NCBI GenBank assembly: GCA_029240015.1
Contig: JARBTU010000141.1
Location: 1-5,375, forward strand
From: Oscillospiraceae bacterium
GTDB lineage: Bacteria; Bacillota; Clostridia; Oscillospirales; Ruminococcaceae
Direction: 5' to 3'
DNA length: 5,375 bases
Under the pieces are notes generated by a model, which was not told the origin of the DNA, did not search any database, and was given only the letters and a program-made list of their open reading frames with translations. This document shows, piece after piece, positions 1-5,375 of the stretch (position 1 is its first letter; every line of letters begins with the position of its first letter). A program made the translations under genes and the position numbers.

Positions 1-1010
1 CAACAGGATATGCCGGTGTTGAGCTTTTAAGGTTGCTTATGAATCACCCGAATATCGAGATTTCCTCTCTTAGTTCTGTAAGCTTTGAGGGAAAATCAAT
101 CAGTGAGGTTCATCCAAACCTTGCACAGATTTGTGATGATATTCTGGTTGATGAAGATGCTGTGATTGTGAACAGTGATGTCGTTTTTGCGTCGCTCCCT
201 CACGGGCTTTGTGAAGCACTGGCTAAAAAGTGTGACCAAAAAGGGAATATTTTTATTGATCTTGGTGCGGATTTCCGATTAGAATCGGCAGAGGAGTTCA
301 AGCAATGGTATGGGCTTGATTATAAAGAATCTGAGCTTCATCTAAAATCCGTTTACTGCATCCCGGAGCTTCACCGTGATTTGATCAAAGATCAAAAAAT
401 CATTGCCAATCCCGGCTGTTACCCAACAAGCATTGGATTAGGCTTGGCGCCGCTTGTAAACAACAGAATGATTGATTTGAATTCGATTGTGATAGACAGC
501 AAGTCGGGTGTAACAGGAGCAGGGAGAGGGCTTTCTCAAACGACTCACTATCCCGATTGCAACGAAGCTTTTTCACCGTATAAAATTGCCCAGCACAGGC
601 ATACGCCTGAGATAGAACAGACTTTATCAGATATAGCAGGCGAACCCGTTGTGGTGACGTTTGTTCCCCATCTGCTTCCTGTGAACCGAGGAATCGTTTC
701 AACAATTTATGCAAAGCTTAATGAAACGACGTCACTGGATGTTGTTCACGGTCTTTATAAAGGATTTTACAGAGACGATTCGTTTGTAAGGGTATTGGAA
801 CAAGGGGCGGTTGCCAATCTTAAAAACGTTAAATACAGCAATTACTGCGATATTTCTCTTCATTATGATGAGAGAACCAATCGGATTATTATTATCTCAA
901 CGATAGATAACATGGTAAAAGGTGCAGCAGGGCAAGCCATTCAAAACATGAATATTGTTTTAGGGTTAAATGAACGCACAGGGCTTGATATTGTTCCTCC
1001 GGCATTTTAA
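1..1010 (+). CDS. argC: N-acetyl-gamma-glutamyl-phosphate reductase, 5'-truncated by the window edge
   Basis: Third arginine step: NADPH-dependent reduction of N-acetylglutamyl-5-phosphate to N-acetylglutamate-5-semialdehyde, cytosolic. The frame is open from the left edge (first full codon at 3-5) and begins TGYAGVELLRLL, the end of the N-terminal Rossmann nucleotide-binding loop of ArgC. The true start is therefore outside the window. About 335 residues are visible; a family length near 345 implies roughly ten are missing. A TTG at 33 could be taken as a start but would remove this conserved loop. Visible motifs: LPHG, LGADFRL, the catalytic-cysteine motif ANPGCYPTS (Cys codon 417-419), SGVTGAGRG, the catalytic-histidine motif HRHTPEIEQ (His codon 600-602), VPHLLPVNRGI, and DNMVKGAAGQAIQNMN near the C-terminus. 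The stop at 1008-1010 is followed by a 33-base gap and argJ. Identification is secure. Confidence 0.97.
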   Translation, partial: TGYAGVELLRLLMNHPNIEISSLSSVSFEGKSISEVHPNLAQICDDILVDEDAVIVNSDVVFASLPHGLCEALAKKCDQKGNIFIDLGADFRLESAEEFKQWYGLDYKESELHLKSVYCIPELHRDLIKDQKIIANPGCYPTSIGLGLAPLVNNRMIDLNSIVIDSKSGVTGAGRGLSQTTHYPDCNEAFSPYKIAQHRHTPEIEQTLSDIAGEPVVVTFVPHLLPVNRGIVSTIYAKLNETTSLDVVHGLYKGFYRDDSFVRVLEQGAVANLKNVKYSNYCDISLHYDERTNRIIIISTIDNMVKGAAGQAIQNMNIVLGLNERTGLDIVPPAF

Positions 1011-1043
1011 GATTATTCAAAAATTTTTAAAGGAGAAACCTAT

Positions 1044-2279
1044 ATGACGGTTAATTTTGAAGGATTCGAGTTCATAGAAGGCGGGGTTTGTGCTCCAAAA
1101 GGGTTTAAGGCCTCGGGGATTCACTGCGGAATAAGAAAGAATAAATCAAAAAAAGATTTAGCGCTGATTTATACTGATCAGCCATGCCCTGCGGCAGCAA
1201 TTTACACACAGAATCTATGTATCGGTGCACCGATTGTCATCACCAAAAAGAATTTGAAAGACGGGCTTGCCCAAGCCGTTATTGTGAACAGTGGGAATGC
1301 CAATACCTGCAATGCAGACGGTGAGAAAAAGGCCTTGATGATGAGTGAGATTTGTGCGGAAGAGTTAAACATCAAGCCCAAAGATGTGATTGTTGCTTCA
1401 ACAGGGGTTATTGGTCAGACACTTGATATTGAACCTATCCAAAAAGGGATGAAAAAGCTGGTTGAGCGATTATCGGACCAAGGGAGTAACGATTGCGCCG
1501 AGGCAATCATGACGACTGACACCCAAAAAAAAGAATTGGCAGTTCGGTTTAAAATAGGGGAGACTGACTGTACCATTGCAGGGATTGCAAAAGGAAGCGG
1601 AATGATTCATCCAAACATGGCAACAATGCTCTGTTTTTTGACCACAGACGTTGCGATTGAAACAGAACTTTTGGAACAAGCCTTAAAGCAAGCCGCAGAC
1701 GACACGTTTAATATGATTAGTATTGATGGAGACACTTCGACCAATGACATGGTTTCGATTATGGCTTCGGGGCAATCGAGAAACCAGCTAATTGACAGCA
1801 AAAAGGAAGAATATGAGATTTTCTGTAACGCACTGTTCGTTTTGCTGATGAATCTTTCACGAGAGATTGCCCGTGATGGAGAGGGCGCTACAAAGCTGCT
1901 CGAATGTGTCGTGACCGGTGCAAAAACAACTATTGACGCTAAAAAGGTAGCGAAAGCAGTTATCACGTCCAGCCTTTTTAAATCCGCTATGTTTGGTTCA
2001 GATGCGAACTGGGGAAGAATTTTATGTGCAGTAGGTTACAGTGAAGCAGATTTAAACATTCATGAAGTAGACGTTCAATTAGCATCCTCTAAAGGCTGCA
2101 TTGATGTTTGCAAAAATGGCGCAGGAGTCGATTTTTCAGAAGAAATGGCCAAAACCATTTTAATGGAAGATGAAATAAAGATTATCATTAAGCTTTCGGA
2201 AGGCGAAGGAAAAGCGATTGCATGGGGATGCGATTTGACCTATGATTATGTCAGAATCAACGGAGATTACAGGACGTAA
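1044..2279 (+). CDS. argJ: Glutamate N-acetyltransferase / amino-acid acetyltransferase (ornithine acetyltransferase)
   Basis: ArgJ transfers acetyl from N-acetylornithine to glutamate, giving ornithine and N-acetylglutamate and closing the cyclic pathway. Many homologues also use acetyl-CoA (N-acetylglutamate synthase activity). The 411-residue length is typical. Visible motifs: GGVCAPKGF (13-21), VNSGNAN (81-87), the oxyanion-hole motif STGVIG (119-124), the autocleavage and nucleophile motif GMIHPNMATML with Thr194, DGDTSTND (228-235), DGEGATKL (278-285), GSDANWGRI (318-326), and the C-terminal YVRINGDYRT, whose end contributes to the active site in the family. The ATG at 1044 is supported by AAAGGAG at 1029-1035, eight bases upstream. 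It lies second in the operon, 12 bases before argB. No argA is visible, which fits a bifunctional enzyme, but sequence alone does not separate mono- from bifunctional ArgJ. Confidence 0.97.
   Translation: MTVNFEGFEFIEGGVCAPKGFKASGIHCGIRKNKSKKDLALIYTDQPCPAAAIYTQNLCIGAPIVITKKNLKDGLAQAVIVNSGNANTCNADGEKKALMMSEICAEELNIKPKDVIVASTGVIGQTLDIEPIQKGMKKLVERLSDQGSNDCAEAIMTTDTQKKELAVRFKIGETDCTIAGIAKGSGMIHPNMATMLCFLTTDVAIETELLEQALKQAADDTFNMISIDGDTSTNDMVSIMASGQSRNQLIDSKKEEYEIFCNALFVLLMNLSREIARDGEGATKLLECVVTGAKTTIDAKKVAKAVITSSLFKSAMFGSDANWGRILCAVGYSEADLNIHEVDVQLASSKGCIDVCKNGAGVDFSEEMAKTILMEDEIKIIIKLSEGEGKAIAWGCDLTYDYVRINGDYRT
1620..1625 (+). other. ArgJ autoproteolytic site (Ala193/Thr194)
   Basis: These two codons (GCA ACA) encode the Ala-Thr bond in NMATML. 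In the ArgJ family the precursor cleaves itself here into alpha and beta chains, and the freed N-terminal threonine of the beta chain is the catalytic nucleophile. The predicted products are residues 1-193 and 194-411. The motif is seen directly; cleavage is inferred from the family. Confidence 0.88.
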
Positions 2280-2286
2280 AGAGGAG
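2280..2286 (+). promoter_or_regulatory. argB ribosome binding site abutting the argJ stop
   Basis: AGAGGAG begins on the base just after the argJ TAA (2277-2279) and ends five bases before the argB ATG at 2292. Ribosomes finishing argJ would cover this site, so translational coupling of the two genes is plausible. Confidence 0.75.
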
Positions 2287-2291
2287 AACGT

Positions 2292-3149
2292 ATGGATATT
2301 TCAAACAGCACAAGGGCAGAGGTCTTGGTCGATGCGCTGCCGTATATTCAAAAATATTATAACAAGATTATCGTTGTGAAGTATGGCGGGAACGCAATGA
2401 CAAGCGAAGTGCTCAAGCAAGCGGTGATGAGCGACATTGTGCTGCTCTCTCTTGTTGGCATCAAAGTGGTGCTGGTTCATGGCGGAGGTCCTGAAATCAA
2501 CGAAATGTTACACCGCGTTGGGAAAGAAACAAAGTTTATCAACGGGCTAAGGTATACCGATAAAGAAACGGCAGAAATCGTCCAGATGGTTTTAGCGGGA
2601 AAAGTCAATAAGGGACTGGTTTCTCTTTTGCATCAGCATAATGGAAAAGCAATCGGACTTTGTGGGACGGACGGCAATATGATTACTGCGAAAAAAGTCG
2701 AAGGGGAAGCCGACTTGGGGTATGTCGGCGAAGTTGTCAGTGTGGACACAACGCCGATACTTAATGCATTGGATAACGGATATGTCCCTGTGATCGCAAC
2801 GGTTGCAACGGACAACAACGGGGAGATTTATAACATCAATGCGGATACAGCGGCGGCTAGAATTGCGTCGGCACTCGGTGCGGAAAACTTAATCCTTATG
2901 ACAGACATCAGAGGGTTGTTGGAAGACAAGAACGATGAGGATACGCTTATCCCTGTTGTGAATGTGAGCGAGGTTCCTTTTTTGATTAAGCAGGGAATCA
3001 TTTCAGGCGGAATGATCCCGAAAATCGAGTGCTGTGTGGAGTCTGTTCGACGCGGAGTCAAGCGCGCATTTATCATTGACGGTCGTATTGAACATTCGAT
3101 ATTGATTGAAATGCTTTCCAACGAAGGAATCGGGACAATGTTTTTATAA
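2292..3149 (+). CDS. argB: N-acetylglutamate kinase, long arginine-sensitive-type form
   Basis: Phosphorylates N-acetylglutamate with ATP to N-acetylglutamyl-5-phosphate; cytosolic, amino-acid kinase fold. It has 285 residues. Motifs: VVKYGGNAM (28-36, ATP-phosphate Lys30), HGGGP (63-67), NGLRYTD (84-90, substrate-binding Arg87 by family equivalence), NINADTAA (181-188, Asp185), MTDIRGLL (203-210) and GGMIPKI (239-245, Lys244). About 22 residues precede the first kinase strand. This matches the N-terminal helix that builds hexameric, arginine-inhibited kinases and is absent from the shorter E. coli enzyme. The C-terminus, H268-S-I-L-I-E-M-L-S-N-E-G-I-G-T, fits the signature of the arginine-binding site. 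Feedback inhibition by arginine is therefore inferred, and makes sense next to argJ, because with acetyl recycling this becomes the controlling step. The start ATG has a good ribosome binding site and lies 12 bases after argJ. Confidence 0.97.
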   Translation: MDISNSTRAEVLVDALPYIQKYYNKIIVVKYGGNAMTSEVLKQAVMSDIVLLSLVGIKVVLVHGGGPEINEMLHRVGKETKFINGLRYTDKETAEIVQMVLAGKVNKGLVSLLHQHNGKAIGLCGTDGNMITAKKVEGEADLGYVGEVVSVDTTPILNALDNGYVPVIATVATDNNGEIYNINADTAAARIASALGAENLILMTDIRGLLEDKNDEDTLIPVVNVSEVPFLIKQGIISGGMIPKIECCVESVRRGVKRAFIIDGRIEHSILIEMLSNEGIGTMFL

Positions 3150-3150
3150 G

Positions 3151-3156
3151 AAAGGA
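3151..3156 (+). promoter_or_regulatory. argD ribosome binding site that decides the start
   Basis: AAAGGA lies between the argB stop (3147-3149) and the ATG at 3166, with nine bases of spacing. The same frame is open back to an ATG at 3106 inside argB, but I see no comparable site there, and the extra 20 residues are only out-of-frame argB sequence. This site supports 3166 as the argD start. Confidence 0.8.
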
Positions 3157-3165
3157 ACCTCCATC

Positions 3166-4335
3166 ATGAGCTTTGATTATATTGAGCAGGACAAAAAGCA
3201 TATTGCGGGCACATACGGCAGGTATAACGCTTTAATAACAAGCGGGAAAAATGCCACTTGTTATGATGACAGCAACAAGGAATATATCGATTTCACAAGC
3301 GGAATTGGCGTGAATTCCTTGGGTTTTGCTGATGAAGATTGGGTAAAAGCGGTTGCTGAGCAGGCATCAAAGCTTCAGCACATTTCCAATCTTTATTACA
3401 CCAAACCCAACATTGAGTTGGCGGCTTTGCTTTGTGAAAAAACCGGTTGCGATAAAGTCTTTTTCGCCAACTCGGGAGCGGAAGCGAACGAGGGCGCCAT
3501 CAAGATTGCAAGAAAAAAAAGCTATGATAAATACGGCAAAAACAGAACCACCATCATCTCCCTAAAAAACTCCTTCCACGGGAGAACGGTTACGACTCTT
3601 GCCGCAACAGGGCAGGACAGTTTCCATGATTTTTTCTTTCCTTTTACCGAAGGATTTGTCTTTGCCGAAGCGAATAATTTTGATGATGTAAAAGAAAAAT
3701 GCGAAGACACGGTTTGCGCAATTATGATAGAACTGATTCAAGGAGAGGGTGGGGTCATGCCTCTCGAAAAAGAATTTGTGAAACAGGTTGAAGCGCTTTG
3801 TCAGGAAAAAGACTTAACACTAATAGTTGATGAGGTTCAAACAGGAATAGCTAGAACAGGAAAGCTGTTAACAAGCGAATGGTTTGATATATCCCCGGAC
3901 GTCACGACTCTTGCCAAAGGATTGGGGAACGGACTCCCTATCGGGGCAATCTTGCTTAAAGAAACCGTAAGCAGTGTATTGGAGCAGGGTCAGCACGGGA
4001 CGACTTTTGGAGGCAATCCCATTGCGTGCTCGGGTGCTGTTCAAGTGCTACAAAAAGCTTGCAAAAAAGACTTTTTGGCGAACGTAGTGGAGAAAGGTGA
4101 ATATATCAAACAAAAGCTCTTAACGATGGAAGAAGTAGAGGGAGTGGACGGCAAAGGGTTAATGGTTGGAATACGGCTGAAAACCAAGAAATCCGCTGAA
4201 ATAGCAAAACTTTGCGTTGAAAATGGGCTCTTAATCCTAACAGCGAAACATAAGCTCAGAATGTTGCCACCGCTTACCATTAGCTATGATGAAATAGACA
4301 AAGGGTTAAATATATTATCCAAAATTCTTGACTAA
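3166..4335 (+). CDS. argD: Acetylornithine aminotransferase (PLP-dependent, class III)
   Basis: Transfers the amino group of glutamate to N-acetylglutamate-5-semialdehyde, giving N-acetylornithine; cytosolic. With the ATG at 3166 the protein is 389 residues, normal for the family, and begins MSFDYIEQDKKHIAGTYGRY, matching the usual N-terminal TYxR element. Class III aminotransferase motifs: FFANSGAEANEGAIK (99-113, PLP-phosphate loop), SFHGRT (136-141), IELIQGEGG (188-196), VDEVQTGIARTG (221-232, Asp222 facing the pyridine nitrogen), LAKGLGNGLPIGA (249-261, Schiff-base Lys251), HGTTFGGNP (277-285) and RMLPPLTIS (365-373). It follows argB by 16 bases and precedes argF by 14. Related class III enzymes (ornithine or GABA aminotransferases) share the fold, but operon context makes ArgD by far the best call. 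In some bacteria ArgD also serves lysine synthesis as succinyl-DAP aminotransferase; that cannot be judged here. An A8 run at 3513-3520 lies within the coding sequence. Confidence 0.96.
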   Translation: MSFDYIEQDKKHIAGTYGRYNALITSGKNATCYDDSNKEYIDFTSGIGVNSLGFADEDWVKAVAEQASKLQHISNLYYTKPNIELAALLCEKTGCDKVFFANSGAEANEGAIKIARKKSYDKYGKNRTTIISLKNSFHGRTVTTLAATGQDSFHDFFFPFTEGFVFAEANNFDDVKEKCEDTVCAIMIELIQGEGGVMPLEKEFVKQVEALCQEKDLTLIVDEVQTGIARTGKLLTSEWFDISPDVTTLAKGLGNGLPIGAILLKETVSSVLEQGQHGTTFGGNPIACSGAVQVLQKACKKDFLANVVEKGEYIKQKLLTMEEVEGVDGKGLMVGIRLKTKKSAEIAKLCVENGLLILTAKHKLRMLPPLTISYDEIDKGLNILSKILD

Positions 4336-4349
4336 AAAGGGAGGAACAC

Positions 4350-5255
4350 ATGAAACATCTTTTAAAAATGCTTGATTTAAGCAAGGAAGAAATCGTTGAT
4401 ATCCTAAATCTGGCGGATCAGCTTAAATATGAACAAAAACACGGGATCAAACATCACCATCTCGCTGGGAAAACGCTTGGAATGATTTTTCAAAAGGCTT
4501 CAACCAGAACAAGGGTTTCTTTTGAAGTGGGCATGTTTCAGCTTGGAGGGCATGCGTTGTTTTTAAGTTCCAATGACCTCCAAATCGGCAGAGGAGAGCC
4601 TGTTCAGGATACGGCAAGGGTTTTGTCCCGCTATCTTGACGCGATTATGATCAGGACTTTTGAACAAAAAGAAGTGGAAGATTTAGCTGAGTACGGAAAT
4701 ATTCCGATTATCAACGGTTTGACCGATTTCAGCCATCCGTGCCAAGTGCTTGCTGATCTGATGACCATTCGTGAGTATAAAGGAAGGCTGGAAGGTCTTA
4801 AAATGTGCTATATCGGAGACGGAAACAACATGGCGAACTCACTTATTGTGGGCTGTTTAAAGATGGGAATGACCGTTTCTTTTGCTTGCCCTGAGCAATA
4901 CAGACCAAGCCAGGAAGTTTTGGATTTTGCAAGTGAGTTTGACTGCTTTACGCTAACGACCGATGTGATGGAAGCCTCGGAAAAAGCAGATGTACTTATA
5001 ACCGATGTTTGGGCTTCGATGGGGCAGGAAGGTGAAGCCTTACAGAGAAGAAAAGCCTTTGAGGGATATCAGATAAACGAAAAGGTATTGTCTGTTGCGA
5101 AGTCGGACGCAATGGTTCAGCATTGCTTGCCGGCACATAGAGAAGAAGAGATTTCGGGAGAAACGTTTGAAGCGCATGCAGATGAAATTTTCGATGAAGC
5201 GGAAAACAGACTTCATGCTCAAAAGGCAGTAATGGTAAAACTAATGTCTAAATAG
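4350..5255 (+). CDS. argF: Ornithine carbamoyltransferase (anabolic, by context)
   Basis: Condenses ornithine and carbamoyl phosphate to citrulline; cytosolic, normally trimeric. It has 301 residues, standard for the family. Motifs: the carbamoyl-phosphate loop FQKASTRTRVSFE (47-59), IRT (101-103), FSHPCQ (127-132), the second-domain motif IGDGNNMANS (155-164), the ornithine loop DVWASMGQE (219-227) and HCLPAHR (258-264, Cys259), then DEAENRLHAQKAVM near the end. The DVWxSMG loop argues for ornithine rather than putrescine carbamoyltransferase. The residue after HCLPAHR is Glu265, where many homologues have Gly. The ribosome binding site GGGAGG (4339-4344) lies five bases before the ATG. It is the last gene of the operon, directly after argD with no carAB between, and a strong terminator follows. 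Position with argCJBD favours the biosynthetic role over an arginine-deiminase-pathway ArcB. Confidence 0.96.
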   Translation: MKHLLKMLDLSKEEIVDILNLADQLKYEQKHGIKHHHLAGKTLGMIFQKASTRTRVSFEVGMFQLGGHALFLSSNDLQIGRGEPVQDTARVLSRYLDAIMIRTFEQKEVEDLAEYGNIPIINGLTDFSHPCQVLADLMTIREYKGRLEGLKMCYIGDGNNMANSLIVGCLKMGMTVSFACPEQYRPSQEVLDFASEFDCFTLTTDVMEASEKADVLITDVWASMGQEGEALQRRKAFEGYQINEKVLSVAKSDAMVQHCLPAHREEEISGETFEAHADEIFDEAENRLHAQKAVMVKLMSK

Positions 5256-5267
5256 TTTGTGACAACA

Positions 5268-5311
5268 TAAAAAAGGTATGGAGCATAATACTATGCTCCA
5301 TACCTTTTTTA
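5268..5311. terminator. Bidirectional intrinsic terminator after argF
   Basis: A perfect inverted repeat: the core GGTATGGAGCATA (5275-5287) pairs with TATGCTCCATACC (5292-5304) across a four-base ATAC loop. An A6 run (5269-5274) pairs with a T6 run (5305-5310), and T5268 pairs with A5311, for a 20-bp stem without mismatches. Read on +, the hairpin ends in a T6 tract and terminates the arg operon 13 bases after the argF stop. Read on -, the A6 run becomes the U-tract and would terminate a convergent gene. Confidence 0.93.
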
Positions 5312-5323
5312 GATATGATTTTC

Positions 5324-5375
5324 TTATTTTTTTCTTTTTTTAATGTTGTTATAAATGGCAAGCCCTACAATGACG
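5324..5375 (-). CDS. 3' end of an unidentified convergent gene, possible membrane protein
   Basis: On the - strand one frame runs in from the right edge and ends at a TAA (5326-5324). It encodes VIVGLAIYNNIKKRKK. A hydrophobic stretch followed by a lysine/arginine-rich tail resembles the end of a last transmembrane helix with a cytosolic positive tail. The stop sits 12 bases from the bidirectional terminator, just where a convergent gene should end. Only 16 residues are visible, so no family can be named. The lysine-rich part comes from a T-rich stretch on + (about 5327-5341), so chance openness of such a short frame is possible. Confidence 0.5.
   Translation of the reverse strand, partial: VIVGLAIYNNIKKRKK

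Larger units (their letters stand above)
1..5311 (+). other. argCJBDF operon (3' complete, 5' end outside the window)
   Basis: Five co-directional genes of one pathway are separated by 33, 12, 16 and 14 bases, each gap occupied mainly by a ribosome binding site. No internal terminator hairpin or convincing promoter is seen in the gaps. The only terminator is at 5268-5311. A single mRNA is inferred. The controlling region (promoter, ArgR box or leader) would lie upstream of argC and is not visible. Confidence 0.85.

Noticed and set aside
400..714. A 104-codon frame on the - strand inside argC.
   Set aside because: It lies wholly opposite a well-supported gene and has no recognisable motif; it is a shadow of argC. 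The same applies to the - strand frames within argJ (1470-1679, 1607-1966), argB (2633-2818, 2828-3121), argD (3522-3710, 4041-4280) and argF (5040-5222).
1004..1028. Possible ArgR (ARG box) site or terminator in the argC-argJ gap: a TATTCA half-site followed by AAAAATTTTT.
   Set aside because: Only one half-site fits; the partner half at the proper spacing matches poorly. AAAAATTTTT is a short A/T palindrome without a GC stem, so it is not a terminator. A second operator within the operon is not needed to explain it.
1044..2279. Possible hidden novel system or mobile insertion within the operon.
   Set aside because: Every base from argC to argF is accounted for by intact arginine enzymes and short ribosome-binding gaps. 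No inverted repeats, target duplications or foreign genes were seen.
3353..3565. A 70-codon + strand frame inside argD.
   Set aside because: It overlaps conserved argD motifs in another frame, and its product has no recognisable features.
5312..5341. T-rich stretch considered as a second terminator tail or a promoter element.
   Set aside because: No stem precedes it apart from the hairpin already called, and no -35/-10 pair at good spacing was found. It is better explained as the lysine-rich 3' end of the - strand gene.

Overview
The window is a compact arginine-biosynthesis operon, argC-argJ-argB-argD-argF, read left to right on the + strand. It fills almost the whole 5.4 kb. The organism is most likely a Bacillota (Firmicutes) species, perhaps a member of the Clostridia. 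This rests on purine-rich AAAGGAG/GAGGAG-type ribosome binding sites before the genes, roughly low-to-mid 40s percent G+C by eye, and a gene order familiar from Gram-positive arginine operons. Genus or species cannot be decided from what is visible.

Layout: (1) 1-1010, argC, missing only about ten N-terminal residues beyond the left edge. (2) 1044-2279, argJ. (3) 2292-3149, argB. (4) 3166-4335, argD. (5) 4350-5255, argF. (6) 5268-5311, a near-ideal hairpin terminator with an A-tract on one side and a T-tract on the other, so it should work in both directions. (7) 5324-5375, the probable C-terminal tail of an unidentified convergent gene on the - strand, apparently a membrane protein. Gaps between the arg genes are 33, 12, 16 and 14 bases, each just long enough for a ribosome binding site. 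Together with the single terminator at the end, this points to one polycistronic mRNA. The promoter and any ArgR operator lie upstream of the window.

How the genes work together: ArgJ makes N-acetylglutamate by passing acetyl from N-acetylornithine to glutamate (acetyl recycling). ArgB phosphorylates N-acetylglutamate. ArgC reduces the acyl phosphate to the semialdehyde. ArgD transaminates that to N-acetylornithine, and ArgJ then releases ornithine. ArgF carbamoylates ornithine to citrulline. ArgG and ArgH (citrulline to arginine) and carbamoyl-phosphate synthetase (CarAB) are not in the window. ArgB is the long form, with an N-terminal helix and the C-terminal arginine-site signature, so feedback inhibition by arginine at this step is likely.

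All five enzymes look intact, with their diagnostic active-site motifs. I see no mobile element, CRISPR array, RNA gene or new defence-type system. This is ordinary core metabolism, and the findings below are modest.
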